Under the pieces are notes generated by a model, which searched no databases, was not told where the DNA came from, and saw only the letters and a list, made by a program, of their open reading frames with translations. From positions 1,364,001 through 1,428,000 of the forward strand of contig NZ_CP093342.1 in assembly GCF_022637555.1 (NCBI RefSeq): a DNA stretch of 64,000 nt. Direction: 5' to 3'. Each line of letters begins with the position of its first letter. The first letter of the stretch is position 1. Both the position numbers and the translations under genes were made by a program. Shown in pieces: positions 8,340 to 16,531 of this stretch. Source of the stretch: Microbacterium sp. H1-D42. Lineage in GTDB: Bacteria; Actinomycetota; Actinomycetes; Actinomycetales; Microbacteriaceae.

Positions 8340-8961
8340 CCCGCAGCGCACCTTCGAGGTCGAGCGCAAGTACGACGCCGACGCCGACACGACGCTGCCG
8401 ACGTGGGATGACCTGCCAGGCGTGAGCGCGGTGAGCGCAGGCGAACTGCGCGAGTTGGATGCCAGGTACTTCGACACCGCCGATCACGCACTCGCGCAGC
8501 ACGGCGTCGCCCTGCGCCGCCGCACCGGAGGACCGGACGCCGGCTGGCACATCAAGGGCCCGCGTCAGGGTGACGGTCGCCTCGAACTCGGCTGGCCGCT
8601 GGACGAGGACGGTCGGATGCCCGAAGCCGTCGCCGCCGTCGTCGCGCAGTGGACCGATGCGCCGCTGCTGCCTCTGGCCCGCATCGAGAACTCGCGCACG
8701 GCGTTCCACCTGTTCCATGGCGACCAGGTGCTCGCCGAGTTCGTGGACGACCACGTGCGCGCCACCGACCTGCGCTCGGGAAGCCCGAGCAGTGGCACCC
8801 GTCGCGAATGGCGGGAGTGGGAGATGGAGCTGGGGCCGGCGGCACCGGCATCCGACGCGGATCGCGAAGCGTTCTTCGCCGCCGTGGAGCGCGCCGTGCT
8901 GGCAGCGGGTGGACGCCAGCCGTCGTCGGGGTCGAAGCTCGCCAGGGCACTGGGCCTGTAG
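8329..8961 (+). CDS. CYTH domain protein (triphosphate tunnel metalloenzyme)
   Basis: A 210-residue protein beginning VTTDPQRTFEVERKYD; ExExK (EVERK) is the metal/triphosphate-binding signature of CYTH enzymes (thiamine triphosphatase, inorganic triphosphatase, class IV adenylate cyclase). Other tunnel residues appear as RYFDTADHALAQHGVALRRR and GWHIKGP. It has no CHAD domain. Inorganic triphosphatase is the safest expectation, but the substrate cannot be settled. The GTG at 8329 overlaps the end of the upstream gene; a GTG at 8311 is an in-frame alternative. The final codons and stop lie inside the first unit of a 19-base tandem repeat. Confidence 0.8.
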   Translation: MTTDPQRTFEVERKYDADADTTLPTWDDLPGVSAVSAGELRELDARYFDTADHALAQHGVALRRRTGGPDAGWHIKGPRQGDGRLELGWPLDEDGRMPEAVAAVVAQWTDAPLLPLARIENSRTAFHLFHGDQVLAEFVDDHVRATDLRSGSPSSGTRREWREWEMELGPAAPASDADREAFFAAVERAVLAAGGRQPSSGSKLARALGL

Positions 8962-9020
8962 AAGAGCACTGGGCCTGTAGAAGGGCACTGGGCCTGTAGA
9001 AGGGCACTGGGCCTGTAGAA
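8945..9020. repeat. 19-base direct tandem repeat, four copies
   Basis: The unit GGGCACTGGGCCTGTAGAA occurs four times end to end (8945-8963, 8964-8982, 8983-9001, 9002-9020). Only the second copy differs, by one base. The first copy contains the last codons and TAG stop of the CYTH gene, so the array repeats the 3' end of that gene. Nineteen is not a multiple of three, so read-through would meet stops in different frames. There are no spacers, so it is not a CRISPR array. Confidence 0.95.
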
Positions 9021-9089
9021 GGCGACGGCACATCACGGGGCCGCGCGCAAGCCCTTTGCCGTCGGAAGGCGACATGCTTCAGTGGGGCC

Positions 9090-10253
9090 ATGAGTCATCC
9101 GGTCCAACTCCGCTCCCTCCAGACGATGGTTCCCGAGGTGCCGCTCGATCAGGGGGCGGTGCGAGACGTGTTCGCCGCGCAGCCCGAGATCTCCCGCCTC
9201 GCCAGACGGCTGGTATCGGCCTCGTTCGACGGATCGGGGATCGACACCAGGCACACTGTGCTCGCCGAACTCGATCTCGGCGCCGAGGCTCCGACACAGG
9301 AGTACTACGACCGCGAGTCCGGGAATCTTCTCGTCCCGAGCACCAGGACGCGCAACGAGACGTACATCCGGGAAGCGGATCGGCTGTTCGTGGAGACGGC
9401 GAGGCGCGCGCTCGATGCGGATCCCGACATCACAGCATCCGACATCACGCACGTCGTCACCGTCTCGTGCACCGGATTCCATGCTCCGGGTCCCGACTAT
9501 GCGATCGTGCGCGGACTTGGTCTGTCGGATGCCGTGCAGCGGTACCACCTCGGATTCATGGGCTGCTATGCGGCGATGCCCGCGCTGCGCGCCGCGATGC
9601 AGTTCTGCCTGGCTGATCCCGCTGCGGTCGTGCTGGTGGTGAGCGTGGAGCTGTGCACGCTGCATCTGCGCTCGTCCAGCGACCCAGACACGATCATCGC
9701 GTCGTCGCTGTTCTCGGACGGCGCGGCCGCGGCGCTGGTGACCGCTCGCACCTTCGGCGCGCCCGTTCCGGCCTTCTCGCTCGACGGGTTCCACACGGCG
9801 ATCGTGCCAGAGGGGGAGCAGGACATGGCCTGGACGATCGGCGACCGGGGCTTCGAGATGGTGCTCTCCACGGCCGTTCCCCAGCTGATCGGCGAGAGCA
9901 TCGAACAGGCGCTGCGACCGCTCTGGGCGTCGGACGACGCACTCCCCGAAGTGCTCGAGGTCGAGCGGATCGGCGAGACGGTGCAGCACTGGGCGATCCA
10001 CCCCGGCGGGCGCAGCATTCTCGACCGGGTGCAGGATCGCCTGCACCTCAGCGATGCGCAGCTGCACCCGGCGCGGGAGGTGCTGCGCACCTGCGGCAAC
10101 ATGTCCAGCGCCACGGTGCTCTTCGTGCTGCAGCGCATCCTGAACGACCCGGACGCGAACGCCGGGGAGCGCGTGACCGCCATGGCGTTCGGGCCGGGGC
10201 TGACCGCAGAGAGTGCGATGCTCACCGTGATCGGCGGACGGGATGGTCGCTGA
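9090..10253 (+). CDS. Type III polyketide synthase (chalcone/alkylresorcinol synthase-like)
   Basis: A 387-residue thiolase-fold enzyme. The catalytic triad is visible: Cys159 in GFMGCYAA, His304 in HWAIHPGG, Asn337 in RTCGNMSS. The SCTGFHAPGPDY segment (about 126-137) is the usual one lining the active site. Such homodimers load an acyl-CoA starter, extend it with malonyl-CoA and cyclise to resorcinols, pyrones or related aromatics. It is followed, with coding overlaps, by a methyltransferase and an FAD monooxygenase that would tailor the product. Starter preference and ring type cannot be read from sequence alone. Confidence 0.92.
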   Translation: MSHPVQLRSLQTMVPEVPLDQGAVRDVFAAQPEISRLARRLVSASFDGSGIDTRHTVLAELDLGAEAPTQEYYDRESGNLLVPSTRTRNETYIREADRLFVETARRALDADPDITASDITHVVTVSCTGFHAPGPDYAIVRGLGLSDAVQRYHLGFMGCYAAMPALRAAMQFCLADPAAVVLVVSVELCTLHLRSSSDPDTIIASSLFSDGAAAALVTARTFGAPVPAFSLDGFHTAIVPEGEQDMAWTIGDRGFEMVLSTAVPQLIGESIEQALRPLWASDDALPEVLEVERIGETVQHWAIHPGGRSILDRVQDRLHLSDAQLHPAREVLRTCGNMSSATVLFVLQRILNDPDANAGERVTAMAFGPGLTAESAMLTVIGGRDGR

Positions 10254-10968
10254 CCTGCGCACGCGCGCCGTCGATGCGAGCGAGCAGATGGATGCTCCCG
10301 ATGCCGACTCGCGGATGCTGGCGCGCACCTACGCGCAGTTCGGTGCGGTCAACACGATCGTCTCCGGGGCCGGCGACGTGTACCGCCGCCATGTGCGCCC
10401 CCGGGCGTCGCGTCAGTCGGCACGGCAGACGCTGCGCGTGCTCGACATCGGCTGCGGCGGCGGCGATCAGACGCGCGCGGTCGCCCGACGACTGCAGCGG
10501 GACGGATACCGGGCGCAGGTCACCGGGATCGACATCGAGCAGCGGGCGATCGACTGGTCCTCCCGTGCGGACGACGAGGGGCTGGTGCGCTGGCGCTGCG
10601 CGTCGAGCACAGACCTCGTGCACGAGGGGGAGCCCTTCGATGTCGTGCTCTCGAATCATGTTCTGCATCATCTGACCGCGCACGAGCTGACACGGCTGCT
10701 GGCCGACTCGCGCCGCCTGGCACGCGAGGGTGGCGTCGTCGTGCACAGCGACATCGCGCGCAGTCGCGCCGCCTACCTGCTCTTCGCCGTCGCGACCTGG
10801 CCGTTCGCCGGCTCGCTGCTGGCCGATTCGTTCATCCGTGCGGACGGGCTCACCAGCATCCGTCGCTCGTACACGCGTGGCGAACTGGCCGCCGTCGTGC
10901 CAGACGGGTGGCACGTCGAGCAGCGGATGCCCGCGCGTCTGCTGCTGAACTGGAGTGAGACAGGGTGA
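10243..10968 (+). CDS. Class I SAM-dependent methyltransferase of the polyketide cluster
   Basis: A 241-residue protein with the SAM-binding motif I VLDIGCGGGDQTRA (about residues 66-79), the acidic ribose-binding residues in TGIDIEQRAI and the post-II segment DVVLSNHVLHHL. Its start overlaps the polyketide synthase by 11 bases and its stop overlaps the next gene, so it belongs to the cluster. The likely role is O- or C-methylation of the aromatic product. A hydrophobic stretch (YLLFAVATWPFAGSLLAD) in the C-terminal half may cap a lipophilic substrate. Confidence 0.85.
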   Translation: MVADLRTRAVDASEQMDAPDADSRMLARTYAQFGAVNTIVSGAGDVYRRHVRPRASRQSARQTLRVLDIGCGGGDQTRAVARRLQRDGYRAQVTGIDIEQRAIDWSSRADDEGLVRWRCASSTDLVHEGEPFDVVLSNHVLHHLTAHELTRLLADSRRLAREGGVVVHSDIARSRAAYLLFAVATWPFAGSLLADSFIRADGLTSIRRSYTRGELAAVVPDGWHVEQRMPARLLLNWSETG

Positions 10969-12080
10969 GTCCGATGGCATCCGCTGAGGTGATCATCGCT
11001 GGCGCCGGGCCGGTCGGCATGCTGCTCGGATGCCTGCTGGCCGAGCGCGGAGTCGCCGTGATGATCTGCGAGCGTCGTGCCGGTGTTGACGGGCGCACCC
11101 GCGCGATCGGAGTGCATCCGCCCGGCCTCGCGGCCTTGGATGCAGCCGGTGTCGGCGAGAGCGTGCGCAGCGAGGCCGTGGCGCTGGAGCGCGGCGAGGT
11201 GCACGCGCAGGGGCGCATGCTGACATCGATCGCCTTCCCCGCGCAGCGCGGTGTGCTGATCCTGCCGCAGCGGCGCACGGATGCGATCCTGCGTGAGCGG
11301 CTGCAGGCTCTTCATGTTCCGCTGCGCAGCGGATGCGAGGTCGTCGCTGTGCGGCAGGACGAGTCGGGGGTGACAGCGCTCGTGCGATCCGAGGGGCAGG
11401 AGCGGGCGGCGACCGCGTCCTTCCTGGTCGTCGCGGATGGGGTGCACAGTGGCCTGCGCGATGCGCTCGGGATCCGGTGGCGCCGATCTCGTGGCGAGGC
11501 GCGCTACTCGATGCTCGATGCGCCGGAATCCGATGACGACCCCGTCGCGCGGCTGTACTGCGAACCCGAAGGGCTGGTGGAGTCCTTTCCTCTGCCGCAC
11601 GGACGCCGGAGGTGGGTGGTTCGACACGCGCCAGAGGCGGGAGCCATGACCGCTGAGCAGTTCGCCGCCGCGATCCGCGTGCGCACAGGCATCCGGATCC
11701 CGGCGGGGGAGCCCACGGCATTCGTGGCATCGCAGCACCGCGCAGAGCGCGTGGTCGACGGCCGGATCATCCTGCTTGGCGATGCCGCGCACGAGATCAG
11801 CCCGATCGGCGGACAGGGGATGAATCTCGGATGGGCGGATGCACTGCGGCTGACGGATGCCCTGATCGGTGCTGCCGGTGAGCGTGGTGATCTCGCCGCG
11901 TTCGGCAGGCGGTCCGTCCGCGCCGCCGACGATGTGCAGCGCCGCGCGTCGTTCTACATGTCGATGGGTGCCCCGGTCGGCGCCGGTCGTCAGCGCGCCC
12001 GCGAGCTCCTCATCCGGACGCTCGGCATCCCGCCTCTGCATTCCGCAGCTACCGCACTGGTGACCATGCGCGGGATCTGA
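10965..12080 (+). CDS. FAD-dependent aromatic monooxygenase of the polyketide cluster
   Basis: A 371-residue protein of the UbiH/PHBH type. It shows the dinucleotide motif AGAGPVGMLLGCLLAERG near the N-terminus, a DG motif (VVADGVHSGLRDALG) and the FAD ribose motif GDAAHEISPIGGQGMNLG. Such enzymes hydroxylate activated aromatic rings using NAD(P)H and oxygen, so oxidation of a resorcinol made by the upstream synthase fits. GTG 10965 overlaps the methyltransferase stop (GTGA). MASAEVIIAG, four residues in, is an alternative start. Confidence 0.88.
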   Translation: MSPMASAEVIIAGAGPVGMLLGCLLAERGVAVMICERRAGVDGRTRAIGVHPPGLAALDAAGVGESVRSEAVALERGEVHAQGRMLTSIAFPAQRGVLILPQRRTDAILRERLQALHVPLRSGCEVVAVRQDESGVTALVRSEGQERAATASFLVVADGVHSGLRDALGIRWRRSRGEARYSMLDAPESDDDPVARLYCEPEGLVESFPLPHGRRRWVVRHAPEAGAMTAEQFAAAIRVRTGIRIPAGEPTAFVASQHRAERVVDGRIILLGDAAHEISPIGGQGMNLGWADALRLTDALIGAAGERGDLAAFGRRSVRAADDVQRRASFYMSMGAPVGAGRQRARELLIRTLGIPPLHSAATALVTMRGI

Positions 12081-12125
12081 CGGGCGTCGTACCGCCCCGG
12101 CAGCGAGGGCCCCGCGCAACGCGAA

Positions 12126-12170
12126 GGCCCCCGTTCGTGGTGCACCCGGCAGGGGCGACGAACGAGGGCC
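12126..12170. terminator. Hairpin between convergent genes
   Basis: Arms GGCCCCCGTTCGT (12126-12138) and ACGAACGAGGGCC (12158-12170) pair with one mismatch around a 19-base loop. It lies between the FAD monooxygenase and lpdA, which converge, so it can serve both strands. There is no T-tract. Confidence 0.6.
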
Positions 12171-12184
12171 TCGACGAAGGGGTG

Positions 12185-13582
<1,398 letters not shown>

Positions 13583-13588
13583 GTTCTC

Positions 13589-13594
13589 AGCCTA
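13589..13594 (-). promoter_or_regulatory. -10 element of lpdA
   Basis: Minus-strand TAGGCT ends six bases before the ATG at 13582. Confidence 0.45.
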
Positions 13595-13671
13595 TCCCGG
13601 CACCGCGGGTCGCGAGGCTGGATGCGATGCGAAAGCGCAGAAGGCACTCCCGGGCGGGCTTGCGCATCCGA

Positions 13672-13677
13672 TAGGCT
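13672..13677 (+). promoter_or_regulatory. Probable -10 element of garA
   Basis: TAGGCT lies 23 bases before the GTG at 13701. A purine-rich GGGGAGGGAG stretch between them supplies the ribosome binding site, so this message would have a short leader. Confidence 0.4.
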
Positions 13678-13700
13678 GGTGAGCCAGGGGAGGGAGAACC

Positions 13701-14183
13701 GTGACAGATGACAGCACGATCGGCGCCGGAGGCGCGATCCACCGCAGCGGTGAGCAGCGCCACGATGTGACCCAGACGTTCGGCCACGAGTCGGATCTCT
13801 CCTTCGTGCCTTTCGGGGCCGACCTGACCGAAGTCGAAGCGGCGGCGATCTCCGCTCTGCCGGCCGGATCCGCGCTGCTGCTGGTGCGCGCAGGCGCCTT
13901 GGCCGGTGCGCGCTACCTGCTCGACGCCGATGTGACGACGGTCGGGCGTCACCCCGAGGCCGACATCTTCTTCGACGACGTGACCGTCTCGCGGCGTCAC
14001 GCCGAGATCACCCGCGCCGGATCGGTGTTCGAGATCGTCGATCAGCGCTCGCTCAACGGCACCTACGTGAACGGTGAGCGCGTCGACCGCAGCGAACTCG
14101 CCAACGGATTCGAACTGCGGATCGGCAAGTTCCGGATGAATTTCTTCGCCTCACCTGCCGACCTCGCGACGGCGAACGACTGA
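13701..14183 (+). CDS. garA: FHA domain regulator, GarA/OdhI family
   Basis: A 160-residue protein. The C-terminal FHA domain (about 68-150) has the phosphothreonine-binding residues in TVGRHPEADIFFDDVTVSRRH and SLNGTYVN, and the stretch before it matches GarA closely (PAGSALLLVRAG). In mycobacteria and corynebacteria this protein inhibits 2-oxoglutarate dehydrogenase unless an N-terminal ETTSVF-type threonine is phosphorylated by PknB/PknG. Here the equivalent tail reads HDVTQTFGHE (Thr24, Thr26). It is co-transcribed with the MerR gene (TGATG overlap), the Rv1827-Rv1828 order. A PASTA kinase is at 28.5-30.4 kb. Confidence 0.9.
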   Translation: MTDDSTIGAGGAIHRSGEQRHDVTQTFGHESDLSFVPFGADLTEVEAAAISALPAGSALLLVRAGALAGARYLLDADVTTVGRHPEADIFFDDVTVSRRHAEITRAGSVFEIVDQRSLNGTYVNGERVDRSELANGFELRIGKFRMNFFASPADLATAND

Positions 14184-14872
14184 TGGCGGCGGCCGGCGCC
14201 GCCCGAGAGCGCTCTGCGCCCACGGGCCTTCTCAGCATCGGCCAGGTTCTGGCTCGCCTCACCCCCGAGTTCCCCCAGCTCACTTCGAGCAAGCTCCGCT
14301 TCCTCGAAGTGCAGGGAATCGTCTCGCCATCGCGGACGGAGTCCGGGTACCGCAAGTTCTCGGCGGCCGACGTCGAGCGGCTGCGCGCGGCCCTGACGCT
14401 GCAGCGCGATCACTACCTTCCGCTCAGTGTCATCAGGGAGCAGCTCGAGGCTGCCGACGCCAGTGGTGAGGGGCACGCCGTCATCGCTCCGCCGTCGATC
14501 TCGACGCCCATCCGCCGTCACCGGCGCGACGATCTGCTGCTGCGCACCGGAGCCACACCGCAGCTGCTGAACGACGCCATCAGCGCAGGGCTCATCCACG
14601 CCGCCGAGTCGTACAGCGATCAGGTCTCCGCGCTGCTGTCCGGACTGGTCACGCTCGCGCGGCACGGCATCGAGCCGCGGCACCTGCGCAGCATGCGCCA
14701 GAACGCCGAGCGCGAGGCGGCGCTGATCGAGTCGGCGCTGGCCACGCTGCTGCGACGCACGGATGCCGCTTCGCGTGGTCGCGCGGCCGAACTCGCGCCC
14801 GAGCTCGCCACGCACATCGACGAAGTGCGCCGACTGCTGGTGAAGCAGTCGATCGAGCGAGTCATTTCGTAA
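14183..14872 (+). CDS. ftsR: MerR family regulator, FtsR (Rv1828)-like
   Basis: A 229-residue protein. The N-terminal winged helix spans LLSIGQVLARLTPEFPQLTSSKLRF to GIVSPSRTESGYRKFS, the MerR layout with the characteristic insertion of the Rv1828 group. The position directly after garA is the conserved actinobacterial one. In Corynebacterium glutamicum the orthologue FtsR activates ftsZ, and ftsZ is in this same window with an inverted repeat in its promoter. The C-terminal half (about 110-229) is helical and would carry the dimer and effector region. Confidence 0.82.
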   Translation: MAAAGAARERSAPTGLLSIGQVLARLTPEFPQLTSSKLRFLEVQGIVSPSRTESGYRKFSAADVERLRAALTLQRDHYLPLSVIREQLEAADASGEGHAVIAPPSISTPIRRHRRDDLLLRTGATPQLLNDAISAGLIHAAESYSDQVSALLSGLVTLARHGIEPRHLRSMRQNAEREAALIESALATLLRRTDAASRGRAAELAPELATHIDEVRRLLVKQSIERVIS

Positions 14873-14883
14873 CGAACGGATTG

Positions 14884-14906
14884 CGACACACCTTCGCTGT
14901 GCGTCG
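14884..14906 (+). promoter_or_regulatory. Inverted repeat upstream of the second MerR gene
   Basis: CGACACAC and GTGCGTCG, separated by seven bases, pair at 7 of 8 positions. The repeat sits just upstream of the -35 of the following gene, a plausible operator site. The regulator is not known. Confidence 0.35.
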
Positions 14907-14913
14907 GATGTGA

Positions 14914-14942
14914 TTGCCGGAGCGGGGGGTCTGCTCTAGCGT
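14914..14942 (+). promoter_or_regulatory. Promoter of the MerR gene at 14970
   Basis: TTGCCG (14914-14919) and TAGCGT (14937-14942) are separated by 17 bases, a near-consensus vegetative promoter. The ATG at 14970 follows after a short leader with GGGAGGGGA. Confidence 0.6.
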
Positions 14943-14969
14943 TGAAGTAGTCGATCGGGAGGGGACAAG

Positions 14970-15515
14970 ATGGATGCGAATGGACTTGCGGGTGATCCGC
15001 GGTTCGTGAGTGAACTCCTCTTCACCGACGGGCTTCCCGCCATGGATGATGAGGTCGGCTATCGCGGTGCGGTCGCCGCGAGGGCGGCGGGGATCACCTA
15101 TCGCCAGCTCGACTACTGGGCCCGCACGGAACTGGTCGTCCCGACCGTCCGCGGTGCGAGTGGATCCGGCTCGCAGCGTCTCTACGGGTTCCGCGACATC
15201 CTCGTGCTCAAGCTCGTCAAGCGCCTGCTCGACACCGGCATCTCGCTGCAGCAGATCCGCACCGCCGTCGAGCAGCTTCGGGTCGCCGGCATCCGCGATC
15301 TCGCCGGCACGACGCTCATGAGCGACGGCGCATCGGTCTACCTCTGCACGTCGAACGACGAGGTCATCGACCTCGTCAGCCGCGGTCAGGGCGTCTTCGG
15401 CATCGCGGTTGGCAAGGTGCTGCGTGAAGTCGAGTCCACCCTGGTGGAGTTCGACCCCACTGCGCCCGACCCGGTTGACGAGCTCGCCGCGCGTCGCGGC
15501 AAGCGCACGGCCTAG
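14970..15515 (+). CDS. MerR family transcriptional regulator, Rv1830-like
   Basis: A 181-residue protein with a winged helix at about 35-100 (VAARAAGITYRQLDYWARTE, then SGSQRLYGFRDILVLKLVK) and a helical segment (RLLDTGISLQQIRTAVEQL). The C-terminal part with SVYLCTSNDEVIDLVSRGQGVFGIAVG matches the Rv1830 group. In mycobacteria this gene sits in the garA region with a nuclease gene (bfn) between the two MerR genes; that nuclease is absent here. It has its own promoter. Confidence 0.8.
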   Translation: MDANGLAGDPRFVSELLFTDGLPAMDDEVGYRGAVAARAAGITYRQLDYWARTELVVPTVRGASGSGSQRLYGFRDILVLKLVKRLLDTGISLQQIRTAVEQLRVAGIRDLAGTTLMSDGASVYLCTSNDEVIDLVSRGQGVFGIAVGKVLREVESTLVEFDPTAPDPVDELAARRGKRTA

Positions 15516-15530
15516 AAGCCGCCTGAACAC

Positions 15531-15566
15531 TCAGGCCCACTGACACGATCAGGCCCACTGACACGA
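15531..15566. repeat. 18-base tandem duplication after the MerR gene
   Basis: TCAGGCCCACTGACACGA occurs twice, perfectly, end to end, between the stop codon and the terminator hairpin. Confidence 0.9.
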
Positions 15567-15597
15567 AGAGAGCCGCACCCGAGGGTGCGGCTCTCTT
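15566..15597. terminator. Bidirectional hairpin terminator
   Basis: Arms AAGAGAGCCGCACC and GGTGCGGCTCTCTT form a 14-base perfect stem around CGAG. It lies between the convergent MerR and parA-like genes and has a short A/T edge on both sides. Confidence 0.85.
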
Positions 15598-15625
15598 GTG
15601 CGTGAGTCTGGTGTGCTGCGACCGA

Positions 15626-16438
15626 TCAGGCCTGCGGGCCCGCTTCTGGTACCGACACGCGGCCGGCGCGCACGATGCGGTCCAGCAGCGAGTCGAAGTC
15701 GGCAGCAAGCTCCTGCGCCGATTCGCCTGGCCAGATGTGCAGCGGCTTCGCCGCGCCCTGAGCCTGCTGCAGCGACGTGCGCTCCGGCAGCTGCGGGCTC
15801 AGCACGAGGGGGCCGAACATGTCGCGCAGCTCCTTGATGCGGAACTGGTGCTCGATGGACTGCGGGCGCACGCGGTTCACGACGATGCCGAGAGGCTGCA
15901 GACGGGGGGAGAGACCGCGACGGATCTCCTCGATGGCGCGCAGCGCGCGGTCGGCGGCTGCGACCGAGAACAGGCCGGGCTCGGTGACGACCATCACGCG
16001 GTCGCTGGCGGCCCACGCGGTGCGCGTCAGGGCGTTCAGCGACGGGGCGCAGTCGATCAGCACGAGGTCGTACTCGCCCTCGACAGTGGCCAACGCCTCT
16101 TCCAGCTTCCACACGTCGCGCACGCTGGGGTGCGGGCCGTCGAAGTTGATCGCGGACGGGCTGCCGATGAGCACATCGATTGTCCCTGGATGCACCTTGG
16201 CCCACCCGCTGCTGGTGATCGCCTGACGGACGACCTTCTCCTTGGGGTTGGCCAGGACGTCGGCGATGTTGAGTCGCCCGGCGATCTGGATGTCCATGCC
16301 GGTGGAGACATCGGACTGCGGGTCGAGGTCGACGACGAGGGTCCGGATGCCGCGGGCGAAGGCCGCCGAAGCGAGACCGAGGGTCACCGTGGTCTTTCCG
16401 ACGCCTCCCTTGAGGGAGCTGACGCTGAGTACGTGCAC
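15626..16438 (-). CDS. ParA family ATPase (orphan)
   Basis: A 270-residue protein with the deviant Walker [18 protein letters not shown] near the N-terminus, Walker A' VVDLDPQSDVSTG and Walker B YDLVLIDCAPSLN, the set found in ParA/Soj ATPases. No parB is beside it, so this is not the chromosomal parAB locus (normally near the origin). It may position another cargo or act as a Soj-like accessory protein. The GTG at 16438 has a TAACGT box seven bases upstream. A second ParA-like gene lies 3.5 kb away at 19983. Confidence 0.85.
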   Translation of the reverse strand: MHVLSVSSLKGGVGKTTVTLGLASAAFARGIRTLVVDLDPQSDVSTGMDIQIAGRLNIADVLANPKEKVVRQAITSSGWAKVHPGTIDVLIGSPSAINFDGPHPSVRDVWKLEEALATVEGEYDLVLIDCAPSLNALTRTAWAASDRVMVVTEPGLFSVAAADRALRAIEEIRRGLSPRLQPLGIVVNRVRPQSIEHQFRIKELRDMFGPLVLSPQLPERTSLQQAQGAAKPLHIWPGESAQELAADFDSLLDRIVRAGRVSVPEAGPQA

Positions 16439-16445
16439 GAGCTAC

Positions 16446-16451
16446 ACGTTA
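16446..16451 (-). promoter_or_regulatory. -10 element of the parA-like gene
   Basis: Minus-strand TAACGT ends seven bases before the GTG at 16438; leaderless arrangement. Confidence 0.4.
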
Positions 16452-16531
16452 CCGTGCCCTAGTCTGGGGGGACACTCAGCCCCCGCCCAGCGCGCACATA
16501 TCTGCGTGCTTCGACCTCTCCAGAGGTGTGC

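Noticed and set aside
8945..9020. Direct repeats considered as a CRISPR array
   Set aside because: Units are 19 bases, contiguous and without spacers, and there are no cas genes.
13621..15515. A toxin-antitoxin or phage-regulator reading of the two MerR genes
   Set aside because: Their order after garA is the conserved housekeeping arrangement of actinobacteria and there are no mobile-element signs.
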